From positions 11,451 through 75,450 of the forward strand of contig NZ_FNZU01000007.1 in assembly GCF_900109325.1 (NCBI RefSeq): a stretch of 64,000 nt of DNA. The letters are read 5' to 3'. This document shows, piece by piece, positions 34,838-44,262 of the stretch (positions are counted from its first letter, which is position 1; every line of letters begins with the position of its first letter). Source of the DNA: Alkalibacterium pelagium (GTDB taxonomy: Bacteria > Bacillota > Bacilli > Lactobacillales > Carnobacteriaceae_A). Both the position numbers and the translations under genes were made by a program. The notes under the pieces are model-generated. The model saw only the letters and a program-made list of their open reading frames with translations. It made no database searches and was not told the origin of the DNA.

Positions 34838-37324
34838 TTAATTAGCCTGTGTCGCCTGAGTCCAAGTTGGTGCAAACTTTTTAAGTCTCAAGGCGTTCAG
34901 CAGAACTGAAACAGAACTGAAACTCATAGCAGCTGCCGCAAATACCGGATTGAGAAGTGGACCACCCAGCAGGAACAACAGACCCATAGCAATCGGAATA
35001 CCAATTACGTTATAGGCGAAAGCCCAGAACAAGTTCTGCTTGATATTCTTCAATGTTTCCTTACTTAGTTCAATAGCCGTCAGCACTTCTTTTACATCGC
35101 TTCTCATCAGAACGACATCGGCAGACTCTACAGCAACATCCGTTCCAGAACCGATTGCAATACCGATATCGGCCTGAGCCAGCGCCGGTGCATCATTGAT
35201 ACCATCCCCGACCATGGCTACTTTCTTTCCTTCATCCTGAAGTTTTTTCACCTCATTGGCTTTGTCTTCCGGAAGCACATCACTCAGTACACGGTCGATA
35301 CCGGCAAGTTGAGCCACTGCATTAGCGGTACGGGTATTGTCACCTGTGATCATCGCTACTTCGATTCCTTGCTTCTGAAGTAACTGGACTGTTTTAACAC
35401 TATTTTCTTTTAGTGTATCTGCGACAGCGATAATCCCTGCAATCTTTCCGTTGACTGCCAGATACATCGGTGTTTTTCCTTCATCCGCAAAAGTATCTGC
35501 CTGTGCTTCAATCTGATTATACTCGAAAGACTGTTCCGTCATCAATTTTTTGTTCCCGAAATAAAGGCGTATACCGTCCACTTCAGCTGTCAGTCCCTGA
35601 CCCGGAATGGCTTCAAAATCAGTCGCCTCCTGCAGCTTCAAGTTCTTTTCTTTTGCTTCCTTAACTATTGCTTCACCTAATGGATGCTCACTGCCTTTTT
35701 CTGCAGAAGCTGCCAAAGCTAACAGGTCTTCTTCTGACCAGTCAGTGCCTTCAGTAACGAAGACATCCGTCACAACAGGTTTCCCTTCAGTTAGTGTCCC
35801 CGTCTTGTCGAAGACGATGGTCTGGACATTATGAATCGTTTCCAGTGCATCCCCGCTTTTGATCAGTACCCCGTGTTCTGCTCCTTTACCTGTACCGACC
35901 ATGATGGCAGTCGGTGTCGCCAGACCCAAAGCACATGGACAGGCAATAACCAGAACGGAAATCAGAATAGTCAGAGCAAAAATGAAGCTCTGGCCAGCTA
36001 CAAGCCATACCAACCCGGAAATGAGAGCCAGGACCATAACGATCGGTACAAAATAGCCCGTAATAACGTCAGCAAGTTTGGCAATAGGCGCTTTTGACCC
36101 TTGAGCTTCTTCGACCAGCTGTATGATCTGGGACAAGGTGGTATCTTTTCCGACTTTAGTTGCACGGTAATCAATCGATCCGTTCTTATTCATGCTGGCA
36201 CCGATGATGTCGTCCCCTTCACTCTTTTCAACTGGCATGCTCTCCCCTGTCAGCATGGATTCATCTACGGCTGTCCGCCCTTTTATGATCACACCATCTA
36301 CAGGCATTTTCTCTCCCGGACGAACGCGGACAATATCTCCTGGAGAGACGCTTTCGACCGCCACTTCCTCTTCTTCGCCATTATGAACGATGCGGGCTGT
36401 CTTCGGTGCCAGATCCATCAGCTTCTGGATTGCCTCAGACATTCTCCCTTTGGAACGCTCTTCCAGATACTTGCCTAGTGTATGAAAAGCCAGAATCACA
36501 GCGGCTGTTTCATAGTACAGCATCATCGCCAGATCTGCTCCATCCACTATGATTGCATAAGTGGCAGCTACACTATATACGAAGGCAGCTACCGTCCCAA
36601 GCGAGATCAGGGAGTTCATGTTAGGGTGTCCTTTAGATAAGGTTTTGAACCCTTGCTCAAAATACGAACGACCCAGCCACATCACAGGAATCGTCAAGAT
36701 CAGTTGAAGCAGAGCGTAAGGAATCGGATTAGCCATGTGATCGATCGGTCCTGGAAGCATGATGCCGATCATCGGAGCCATTGATACGTAAAAAAGTGGC
36801 ACGGTAAAAATAGCAGTCCAGATGACTCGACGCTTGAGCACCTCTTCTTTCGACTCGCTCGCTTCTTCTGTAGGTCCGTCTACCTCTACTTCATCCTCTT
36901 CTTTCGGGATAGCTTTGTATCCCGTCTGATTGATCGCATCTGCTATGTCTCTCACAGAAAGTCTAAGTGGATTGTATGTGACATTCAATTTTTCTGAGGC
37001 AAGATTGACTGATGCTGAAGCCATCCCTTCAAGTTTTGATGCCGTTTTTTCTACGGTCGCAGAACATGAGGCACAGGTCATCCCTTCGATATTAAAGGTT
37101 GCGTTGACAGCCTGAGGCATGACTACAGTATAACCCGATGCATCAATCTCCCGCTCCAGTTCTTTCGGATCAAAGCTTGTTTCATCTACTTTAACAGTCA
37201 GTTTTTCGGAAGCCAGATTGACTGATGCTTCGACGACGCCTGAGACCTTTCCAGCCGTCTTCTCTACAGTCGAGGCACATGATGCACAAGTCATGCCTTC
37301 GACCGGATATGATTTTGAATCCAT
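34838..37324 (-). CDS. copA: Cu(I)-exporting P1B-type ATPase CopA
   Basis: This copper efflux pump has 828 residues: two N-terminal metal-binding domains with GMTCASC (Cys13/Cys16 and Cys84/Cys87), eight membrane segments, the transport motif CPC (about residue 461), the phosphorylation motif DKTGT (about 505), and [12 protein letters not shown]. The start [11 protein letters not shown] has AGGAGGAG upstream; a longer frame runs back towards copY without a better start. It is regulated by CopY through cop boxes upstream of copY. Confidence 0.96.
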   Translation of the reverse strand: MDSKSYPVEGMTCASCASTVEKTAGKVSGVVEASVNLASEKLTVKVDETSFDPKELEREIDASGYTVVMPQAVNATFNIEGMTCASCSATVEKTASKLEGMASASVNLASEKLNVTYNPLRLSVRDIADAINQTGYKAIPKEEDEVEVDGPTEEASESKEEVLKRRVIWTAIFTVPLFYVSMAPMIGIMLPGPIDHMANPIPYALLQLILTIPVMWLGRSYFEQGFKTLSKGHPNMNSLISLGTVAAFVYSVAATYAIIVDGADLAMMLYYETAAVILAFHTLGKYLEERSKGRMSEAIQKLMDLAPKTARIVHNGEEEEVAVESVSPGDIVRVRPGEKMPVDGVIIKGRTAVDESMLTGESMPVEKSEGDDIIGASMNKNGSIDYRATKVGKDTTLSQIIQLVEEAQGSKAPIAKLADVITGYFVPIVMVLALISGLVWLVAGQSFIFALTILISVLVIACPCALGLATPTAIMVGTGKGAEHGVLIKSGDALETIHNVQTIVFDKTGTLTEGKPVVTDVFVTEGTDWSEEDLLALAASAEKGSEHPLGEAIVKEAKEKNLKLQEATDFEAIPGQGLTAEVDGIRLYFGNKKLMTEQSFEYNQIEAQADTFADEGKTPMYLAVNGKIAGIIAVADTLKENSVKTVQLLQKQGIEVAMITGDNTRTANAVAQLAGIDRVLSDVLPEDKANEVKKLQDEGKKVAMVGDGINDAPALAQADIGIAIGSGTDVAVESADVVLMRSDVKEVLTAIELSKETLKNIKQNLFWAFAYNVIGIPIAMGLLFLLGGPLLNPVFAAAAMSFSSVSVLLNALRLKKFAPTWTQATQAN

Positions 37325-37403
37325 TATTTTCTCCTCCTGATTCGGTTGTGTGCTTAATGAAACGAGTGCAACTATCCAGTTGACTGATTTCTCGCTCACT
37401 CTT

Positions 37404-37829
37404 TTAACTGCATGTACACTGGCCGGGAATGCATCCACAGGCTACCACTTCAGGAGCATTCTCTTTTTTCATTTGAATAATATTTTCCAGCGATTCCAGG
37501 TCCCCAATGCTAAGTGTACTGCTCTCAATCATCATTTCGATAAGTTCGCCTACTTTTCTAGTACAGACCTGATTCAATAGATGCCCTGATGCTTCCTTCA
37601 GACTTTCATCTTCTGTAACAGCTGGCGAGTAGTCGTATTGACGACCGTTCTGCGCCGTTGTCAGCATCCCTTTTTTCACCAGACGTCCAATAAGAGTCTT
37701 TGTAGTGGCCAGTTTCCAGTCTTTCTTTTCATTGAGGATACGGCTGATTTCCTTGCTTGTAATGGGATGCGTCGTCCAGACGACTCTCATTACTTCCCAT
37801 TCTGACGGGGAAATTTGTGTGTCCTTCAT
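37404..37829 (-). CDS. copY: Copper-responsive repressor CopY
   Basis: This 141-residue BlaI/CopY-family winged-helix repressor (N-terminal domain about 5-75) ends with [10 protein letters not shown], the CxCx4-5CxC cluster that binds zinc when repressing and Cu(I) when released. It heads the operon copY-copA-copZ. Two perfect cop boxes lie between its start and the -35 box, so it should repress its own operon. Confidence 0.95.
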   Translation of the reverse strand: MKDTQISPSEWEVMRVVWTTHPITSKEISRILNEKKDWKLATTKTLIGRLVKKGMLTTAQNGRQYDYSPAVTEDESLKEASGHLLNQVCTRKVGELIEMMIESSTLSIGDLESLENIIQMKKENAPEVVACGCIPGQCTCS

Positions 37830-37846
37830 CTTATCCCTCCTATGAT

Positions 37847-37856
37847 TACAATTGTA
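37847..37856 (-). promoter_or_regulatory. cop box 2 (CopY operator)
   Basis: TACAATTGTA matches TACANNTGTA exactly. It lies between the promoter and the copY start codon. Confidence 0.85.
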
Positions 37857-37875
37857 AACGTCGGTTTATATAAAT

Positions 37876-37904
37876 AGTTTACATCTGTAATCGGTAGATG
37901 TCAA
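37876..37904 (-). promoter_or_regulatory. copYAZ promoter with cop box 1
   Basis: The minus strand has TTGACA (37899-37904), a 17-bp spacer and TAAACT (37876-37881). A second exact cop box, TACATCTGTA on the plus strand (37880-37889), overlaps the -10 and spacer. The two boxes are 33 bp apart, about three helix turns. Confidence 0.8.
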
Positions 37905-38021
37905 GATATATTTTTCCTCTATTATTATCTCCAGCAGCTGATCTGTTTTCAGATATATAATGTCCAGAGATTAGTTACTTTTAGGATTACTCTGTTTCAT
38001 TAATTAGCCCAGAAAAGCATA

Positions 38022-38074
38022 GAAAAAAAGTTTATCTTACCCTGGTCAACTGACCTATGAGGGAAAGATAAACT
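38022..38074 (-). terminator. Terminator after the MurE-like gene 1
   Basis: The stem AGTTTATCTT-CCCT/AGGG-AAGATAAACT is followed by seven T on the minus strand. Confidence 0.85.
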
Positions 38075-38080
38075 TTCTGT

Positions 38081-39532
38081 TTAAGATGAATAATAGTCTA
38101 CAAAGTAGTCGATTGTCTCCTTATCTGAATGAGTGGTGAGGTTAAAGGTGTTTGTGTACTTTTCATGTCCTTTTCCTGTAAGAATAATAAGCGTCTTTTC
38201 TTCTGCTTCGTCAATCACTTGCTTGACGGCCATAGTCCGGTCCATTACTACATTCACCTTATTTTCAGGGTGCTTCAGTGCCAGCTTCATATAGCTGTTT
38301 TTCATGATCTCTTCCGGTTCTTCATTTAGATCATCCAGTGTCAGAAGAGTGCAGTCGCTTCCTGAAACAGATGCATCGAACATTTTTTCGCGTTTGGAAT
38401 GATCACGACTGCCTCTGAATCCAAAAATATGGCATATTCTATGATCAGGATACAAGCTTCTGCATGTCGACAAGACTGCCTCCAGCGCTTCAGCAGTGTG
38501 CGCATAGTCAATGATCGCCTTCACGTCATCATTTATTTTATAGACTTCAAACCGTCCTGGAATAGGCTCTAGGTCTTTGATCATTTCCTGAAGGTTACTG
38601 ATATCATGTCCTACATCTTTCACTACAGTTCCTGCCATGGCCAAATTGAGCAGATTATGCTTGCCTGGTAACGGCGCATCCACTTTAACTGTCTTCCCAT
38701 CCATCAGGAGTTCGCTCTCTCCTTCATCACGGAATGTAAAATGAGTATTCTCCTCATCGGACTCTCCTACTGTCAGAACCTCTATGTCCTCTTCCAGAAG
38801 AAGGTCTTTCAGAGTTTTCCCCCATGTGTCCTCGATATTGATGACAGCTTTGCCTCCGGGTTTAAGCAGTGAAAACAGCTTCTTTTTTGCTGAAAAGTAC
38901 TCTTCGATCGTTTTATGGTAGTCCAGATGGTCATGCTGGAGATTGGTGAACAGACCATAATCGAAGAGCATTCCTTCCATCCGGTGCTGCTGCAGACCTT
39001 GGGAAGACACCTCGATTACGACTGCTTCATCATCTGATTCAGCCAGAAATTTCTGAATTTCCGAAGCACTTGGAGTAGTTAATGAACTGTCCACCCGTCT
39101 GCCGTTCATTTCATTAAATACTGTTCCAAAGAAGGAGACCGTATACCCAGCTTTTCTCAACAGGTGAGTAGTGAAGAGACCCGTCGTAGTCTTCCCATTT
39201 GTTCCGGTCACTCCAATTACTAATTTACTTTTTGAAGGATAGCCATAATAACTTGCAGCCAGTGTTCCAAGCATTTTTCTGGAATCTTCCACCTGAACAT
39301 ACGGAACAGATAACCCCTTTATAGGTCTCTGTCCGATGATCATAGCTGCCCCATTATCAATAGCCTGGTCAATGAAATCATGCCCATCTTTCTTAAATCC
39401 TTTGATGGCGACAAAAATTTCTCCTTCATCTATTCTGTCTGCCCGTTCATTGATTCCTGCTATGTCAATAGTATTCAGATTATCATCTGTTTCGATACCA
39501 TCAATCTGATGTATTATTTCTCTCCATTTCAC
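38081..39532 (-). CDS. MurE-like Mur ligase, atypical third-residue site
   Basis: This ATP-dependent ligase has 483 residues and the MurE domain order: N-terminal UDP-binding part (1-100), central ATPase with TGTNGKTT (109-116), and C-terminal domain with IIDYAHTAEALE and FGFRGSRDHSKR. Canonical MurE would add a diamino acid to UDP-MurNAc-dipeptide. The substrate motif DNPR (diaminopimelate) or DNPA-like (lysine) is replaced by TLDDLNEEP, so the added residue is uncertain. The start is GTG after AAGGAG. An Asp/Glu racemase gene lies 75 bp upstream on the same strand. It may be an ornithine-specific MurE or a paralogue with another amine donor. Confidence 0.8.
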   Translation of the reverse strand: MKWREIIHQIDGIETDDNLNTIDIAGINERADRIDEGEIFVAIKGFKKDGHDFIDQAIDNGAAMIIGQRPIKGLSVPYVQVEDSRKMLGTLAASYYGYPSKSKLVIGVTGTNGKTTTGLFTTHLLRKAGYTVSFFGTVFNEMNGRRVDSSLTTPSASEIQKFLAESDDEAVVIEVSSQGLQQHRMEGMLFDYGLFTNLQHDHLDYHKTIEEYFSAKKKLFSLLKPGGKAVINIEDTWGKTLKDLLLEEDIEVLTVGESDEENTHFTFRDEGESELLMDGKTVKVDAPLPGKHNLLNLAMAGTVVKDVGHDISNLQEMIKDLEPIPGRFEVYKINDDVKAIIDYAHTAEALEAVLSTCRSLYPDHRICHIFGFRGSRDHSKREKMFDASVSGSDCTLLTLDDLNEEPEEIMKNSYMKLALKHPENKVNVVMDRTMAVKQVIDEAEEKTLIILTGKGHEKYTNTFNLTTHSDKETIDYFVDYYSS

Positions 39533-39607
39533 TTTAAGATCTCCTTAATTTACCTATACTCTTACGCAGAGAGGTATTGCCTGTCCCCCGCATACTGCGT
39601 TTTATTC

Positions 39608-40303
39608 TTATCCTCCTGTCAGCATCCTCGCTGCTGCTCTCATCGGATCGATGAAAGGCACACTTAAATCATCTGATCCTAAGACCAATTCCACCTCAGT
39701 GCATCCCCCAATGATCAGCTCGCAGCCCTGCTCATCGATCAGCTGTTCCGCTGCTTCTTTAAGCAAATGCTTTGGATATTCTCCGCTGTTTCCTTGTTTG
39801 ATTCCGTTCTCGCCGAAAATTGCCCGCATGACTTTCTCTTCCTGTACAGTCTGATCCGGGAACAGGACAGTTTTTCGTTTAATGTACGTTTGAAACAGAT
39901 TCGTTTCTTTAGTTGCTGTTGTAGAAAGTACGCCTATTTTAGTAACAGATGCAAAGTTTTCCGCTAAATACTCATCTAATCCTTGAAGGACATGATAAAA
40001 GGGAATGGACACATGCTTCTGTATTTCTTCATGAAAGTAGTGCGCTGTAATGCAAGGCATAGCCAGTACAGTGGCCCCAGATTTTTCAAGATTCTGTGCC
40101 GTTTTTATCATTTCAGATAGAGGAGATTCTCCCCCGTACAGAATGGCTTTTGTTCGGTCAGGTATTTTCGGATTACTGTCAATAATCACACGATAATGAT
40201 CCTGATCTTTAGTGACCTCGGTTTCTTCAATGATTTTTCTAAAGAAACTGGCTGTAGCAAGCGGGCCCATCCCTCCCAGCACACCGATTATATTTGCTTC
40301 CAT
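39608..40303 (-). CDS. Aspartate/glutamate racemase family protein
   Basis: This 231-residue cofactor-independent racemase has both catalytic cysteines, in MPCITAHYF and GGCTEVELVL. Such enzymes make D-Asp or D-Glu. It lies just upstream of the MurE-like gene on the same strand, so a D-amino acid for peptidoglycan (stem or cross-bridge) is a reasonable role. Substrate preference cannot be read from the sequence. Confidence 0.88.
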   Translation of the reverse strand: MEANIIGVLGGMGPLATASFFRKIIEETEVTKDQDHYRVIIDSNPKIPDRTKAILYGGESPLSEMIKTAQNLEKSGATVLAMPCITAHYFHEEIQKHVSIPFYHVLQGLDEYLAENFASVTKIGVLSTTATKETNLFQTYIKRKTVLFPDQTVQEEKVMRAIFGENGIKQGNSGEYPKHLLKEAAEQLIDEQGCELIIGGCTEVELVLGSDDLSVPFIDPMRAAARMLTGG

Positions 40304-40413
40304 ATAATTAGTTTCACTCTTTTCATTAACTAGTATTTGGGAACTGACTTCAGGTTTTCATTTCACCTGTTTTTACTGGCCTTCTAAATTGTTTGTACTC
40401 AAAACCAGCAGTC

Positions 40414-41604
40414 TCAGTCGATATTTTCCTGCACATCCTGCCATTCAGGCTGACTATTGATTGTCCGACTGATGTCGAAGTCTCCTGTACTGGCATCCGG
40501 ACCTAGTAGTTCAAGAATATCCAGGTCATTGAAATGCCACCATTCTGATGCAAGAGGAGTGAATCCTCCTCCAACCATATATTCCTGCAGCCTAACAGCA
40601 TGCTCAGACGCATCAGGATGAATGTCCAGTTCACGCCATCCGTCCCGATCCATCGAGCTGATCGGTTCCTCAAAAATAGCTGAATCGACACTCAACTCGT
40701 GCATCGGGGTGTGCATCTCGTACTCAGTATAATCAGTCACTTCCATAAACAGGTAATCCCCAACTACACTTTCAACTACCTCATTTACCTGAGCCAGACT
40801 GATATCTACAGCTGCTCCCCGGTTATGATTGGAGATACCTGAATGAATGAACCAGCCGATACTCCAAGGTGCCTCTGTCACACCCTCTTCTACTTCTTCA
40901 TTTTCTTCAATAAGTTCTACCAGAGATTCTCTGACCAGAACACTGTTTTCCTGCGAGCGAAATGACTCATAAAGGACGAGTGTTTCTCCATTCAGCATAG
41001 CAAGCTGCTGAGCCTGAAACAGTTTCTGCGCCGTACTGTATAAAATTGGAAATATAAATTCTTCTCTGTTCAGACGGTCGTTGAAGTCGATCATATTACT
41101 GATCGACTCTCCAGTGACATCCGGGATCTCAGTATAGGAAGACATGAATAGCGAGGAATAGCTGTTTGCATGATCATAAACAATCGAGGGAGCAATATCA
41201 GGCATATTGACAAATGCAGCCTGGTGTCGGATCCACCCTTCCTGATTCTCCGTTCTGATCATCCACCATTCTCCATACTCTGCTCTGATTTCAAAAGGTG
41301 TTCCCGGCAGCAGAACAGTCAGGACTTCTGACCCAGGATCCGGTGAACCATATAGATCTTCTTCAACGGATGTATATCCGGCTGCTCCAATCAGCGGCAG
41401 TTCAAACACATCATTATAGAATATAGGAAGTGAAGGGGGTGTGTCCACAGGATCTTCTACAACTTGTTCTCCCTGTCTTTCCTGTTCTTCCTCCTCAACA
41501 TCGTTCGTACTAAGTGTTCTGCTTATCAGGAAAACTATTCCGGCTACTATCAGCAAGCTTAGAAGTGCGATAACAGTTTTCAATACGGTTTCTTTTCTGT
41601 TCAA
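40414..41604 (-). CDS. Membrane-anchored VanY-type D,D-carboxypeptidase with SH3 domain
   Basis: This 396-residue protein has an N-terminal transmembrane anchor (about 9-31), an acidic linker, an SH3b-like wall-binding domain (about 75-135) and a C-terminal peptidase M15 domain. Zinc ligands lie in SNHNRGAAVD (near residue 258) and EWWHFN (near 355). It should trim D-Ala from peptidoglycan precursors outside the cell. No vanHAX genes are near, so a housekeeping wall role is more likely than resistance. It precedes the racemase gene by about 110 bp on the same strand. Confidence 0.9.
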   Translation of the reverse strand: MNRKETVLKTVIALLSLLIVAGIVFLISRTLSTNDVEEEEQERQGEQVVEDPVDTPPSLPIFYNDVFELPLIGAAGYTSVEEDLYGSPDPGSEVLTVLLPGTPFEIRAEYGEWWMIRTENQEGWIRHQAAFVNMPDIAPSIVYDHANSYSSLFMSSYTEIPDVTGESISNMIDFNDRLNREEFIFPILYSTAQKLFQAQQLAMLNGETLVLYESFRSQENSVLVRESLVELIEENEEVEEGVTEAPWSIGWFIHSGISNHNRGAAVDISLAQVNEVVESVVGDYLFMEVTDYTEYEMHTPMHELSVDSAIFEEPISSMDRDGWRELDIHPDASEHAVRLQEYMVGGGFTPLASEWWHFNDLDILELLGPDASTGDFDISRTINSQPEWQDVQENID

Positions 41605-41674
41605 ATTCTAAACTCCTATTTCGCGTTTTTAGGCATCAGGTCCAGCTCGTCCTGACTATAGACATTGACTTTGG

Positions 41675-42397
41675 TCATCCCATCAGCAGTCTGACTGCAA
41701 AAAGCAGCAGCAGATGAAGGGGATAGAACCAGTAGAATCCCCATTTAGTAAAGGCATTACGCATGCCAGGTTTATTGTTGTACCACCAAAAAAAAGGAAT
41801 GGTCAGCAGTACCCCGAACCGGTAGCTGGCATAGAGACCCATGTCCTGCAGTCCGGGTAGAATGTAAAAAACTAGTGCAACTAGCACAAAGATAACAACT
41901 TTCAGTTTAGGATACTCCCTGAAGAGACCAAAAACAATGATCCACAAAACCCCGATATAGTGCCAGTTGGCAGGCATCGAGAAAATAAAGACTATGCCCA
42001 GAAGAGTCATTCTCACTAATACATTCCAATCCTCTTTTGTTATCACGGCTAGAGCAATGACACCCAGCATGAGAGTCCAGATCACACTTGTAGCGCTGAA
42101 CATTCCAAGTCCAAAGTACAAGTTATATGGCACATGAGAAACGATTGCAAAAATAAACAGCCTGAAAATGTATCTCTTTTTGTTTGATGTATAATGATGC
42201 CCCTCCGCTATTAAAAAACAGATCAAGGGTGCAGCCAGCCTTCCCGCTAGATGGGCAATCCAGCGTTCGGAGCTGCCGAATTCAGTGACAAGGCGAGAAA
42301 AATGGTCAACGAACATAGCGACTATTGCTATAATTTTTAATGTATTGGCATTAACCTCTATATTCTGAAGAGGCAGATAAATCGATTTTTCACTCAT
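41675..42397 (-). CDS. TraX-family membrane protein
   Basis: This 240-residue integral membrane protein has about seven to eight hydrophobic helices. It begins with the TraX-type block NANTLKIIAIVAMFVDHF, followed by RLAAPLICFLIAEGHHYT. TraX proteins are linked to pilin or cell-envelope acetylation in plasmid systems; chromosomal forms have unknown substrates. The start MSEKSIYL has GGAGTG upstream. Confidence 0.88.
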   Translation of the reverse strand: MSEKSIYLPLQNIEVNANTLKIIAIVAMFVDHFSRLVTEFGSSERWIAHLAGRLAAPLICFLIAEGHHYTSNKKRYIFRLFIFAIVSHVPYNLYFGLGMFSATSVIWTLMLGVIALAVITKEDWNVLVRMTLLGIVFIFSMPANWHYIGVLWIIVFGLFREYPKLKVVIFVLVALVFYILPGLQDMGLYASYRFGVLLTIPFFWWYNNKPGMRNAFTKWGFYWFYPLHLLLLFAVRLLMG

Positions 42398-42560
42398 TTT
42401 AAACACTCCAGACCTGAAACTGTGCAATAATATAATAAATTTACAAAAATATACAACTAAAAACGTAATATAATTATAGTAGTATTATAAAACGATAGAA
42501 AGCGATATGTCCCAAAAAAAGTCAAACTGTAATCTGTTTGTCAATAAATTTTAAGTCTAG

Positions 42561-43907
42561 TCAGTTCACACAAGCTAGACGAAAAATCGCTTCTGAATAA
42601 ATATCCATGGAAGTATAGAAGTCGTCCAGAGTAATATGCTCATTTTCCTGATGGGCCAGACTTTCCTGCCCCGGGAAATGAGCGCCGAAAGCAACCATGT
42701 TAGGCATCGCTCTTGCATAAGTCGCTCCTCCAGTTGTCATCGGTTCTGAATCATCACCTGTTTTGTCTTTATAAAGGTCGAGCAAGGTCTGAACCAGGTC
42801 ACTTTCAACTGGGACATGGAGAGACGGCAAATAATCGAATTCCTTGTATTCCAGGCCGTATAATTCTACGGCTTCCTTCAACGCTGTTTCGATTCTCTGC
42901 TTATCGTGCGTGACGGGGATACGAATATCCAGCACCACTTCAGAATAATTATCATTGATTTCAAGCTTACCGACGTTGAGCGTGAGCTCGCCGGAGATAT
43001 CATCTCTAACTTCTCCGAACAGAGTGAAGCCGTTTGTTTCCACTCCTATTTTTTCTCCGATGAATGAGACTGCCGGGTGAGGCTGGAAACCTACCAGTCC
43101 TTTTGCGAGAAGGGCGATCGCGTTTTTTCCATCCTGAGCCTGACTCGCGTGCACACTTTTCCCATGTACAATGATTCTATTATCTTCTACTGTGTAAGGC
43201 ACATCCATCTGATCAAATACTCCAGAAAGCTGGTCGACTTGACCATCCGAATACTCAGCAGTATCCGGTACAACATTTGGTGATTCTCCGCAGTGGACCT
43301 CCATTTTTGCTGCACCGGGTCCAGTCAGAGTGACTTGAAGCAGCGCTTTTTCCGCATAAGTAAGAGGAAAGGTCCCGTCAGGCACAAATCCAAGGTCCGG
43401 CATCGTTTCATGCGCTTTGTACATTTTCATGCATCGCCACAAGGTTTCTTCATCCGTTCCGAAAATAAAGCGGACTTTTCTGCTGAAGGTCTCTTCAGCA
43501 TCGATAAGAGCTTTCAGCCCATATAAAGCAGCAATCGTCGGACCTTTATCGTCCTGAGTTCCCCTGCCGTAGACCGCACCATCCCGCTCCGTTGCTGTAA
43601 ACGGATCACTGTCCCATTTTTCTTTGTCTCCTTCAGGCACGACATCCAGATGGCAGAGAATACCTAACGTCTCTTCACCGTCTCCATAATCTGCATAGCC
43701 GTAGAAGCCCTCAGGATCATAGAAGGTATCCATCCCCAGCTTGTCACAAATGTTGAGCGTTTCTTTCAAAGCTGAGTCGATGCCTTTTCCAAAAGGAGGA
43801 AAAGATCGTTCATTCCCGTTGGATGTATTGACAGACGGAATATTTATGAGTTTTTTCAGTGCTCGCAGGCTATCTGCTTTTATCGATTTAGTTATTCGTT
43901 CATTCAT
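42561..43907 (-). CDS. pepV: Dipeptidase PepV
   Basis: This M20-family zinc dipeptidase of the lactic acid bacterial PepV type is cytoplasmic and broad for dipeptides. The 448-residue protein has the metal-site blocks ILCHLDVVPEG and YGRGTQDDKGP, then FGTDEETLWRCM, and a lid domain in the middle. AGAGGGAT precedes the ATG. It appears monocistronic. Confidence 0.93.
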   Translation of the reverse strand: MNERITKSIKADSLRALKKLINIPSVNTSNGNERSFPPFGKGIDSALKETLNICDKLGMDTFYDPEGFYGYADYGDGEETLGILCHLDVVPEGDKEKWDSDPFTATERDGAVYGRGTQDDKGPTIAALYGLKALIDAEETFSRKVRFIFGTDEETLWRCMKMYKAHETMPDLGFVPDGTFPLTYAEKALLQVTLTGPGAAKMEVHCGESPNVVPDTAEYSDGQVDQLSGVFDQMDVPYTVEDNRIIVHGKSVHASQAQDGKNAIALLAKGLVGFQPHPAVSFIGEKIGVETNGFTLFGEVRDDISGELTLNVGKLEINDNYSEVVLDIRIPVTHDKQRIETALKEAVELYGLEYKEFDYLPSLHVPVESDLVQTLLDLYKDKTGDDSEPMTTGGATYARAMPNMVAFGAHFPGQESLAHQENEHITLDDFYTSMDIYSEAIFRLACVN

Positions 43908-44262
43908 TGACGGATCCCTCTTCTTCTATAATATACTTGCTTCTTGCAGTTCTTAAGTTAGTTGTGCTGCCACTTCTGTGATCCTATGTACCGTGACTGT
44001 ATGGTCATACAGATATCATCAGCTTACTAATTATATGGTCAAAACGAGTATAGCAAAATCTTTCATACATTCATACCCAAGTTGCTTTATCCGCTTAACT
44101 TTAAAGGTCCGTACATATTTTAAATTATTTTGTCGCTTTCTATTGTAATTATATTTTTTACGGCTATAATTACTGGGTACTTAATTTAATTTATTGGAAC
44201 CAATGACGCGTAAAAGTGACACTTTGTCATGCGCTGTTCATTTACAGCTAGGAGGATGACAT
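43908..44262. other. Divergent region pepV / MATE transporter 1
   Basis: This AT-rich spacer holds the promoter of the MATE gene. On the plus strand TTGTAA (44143-44148) and TATAAT (44165-44170) are separated by 16 bp, giving a leader of about 85 nt. I see no gene or strong dyad in the rest. Confidence 0.6.
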
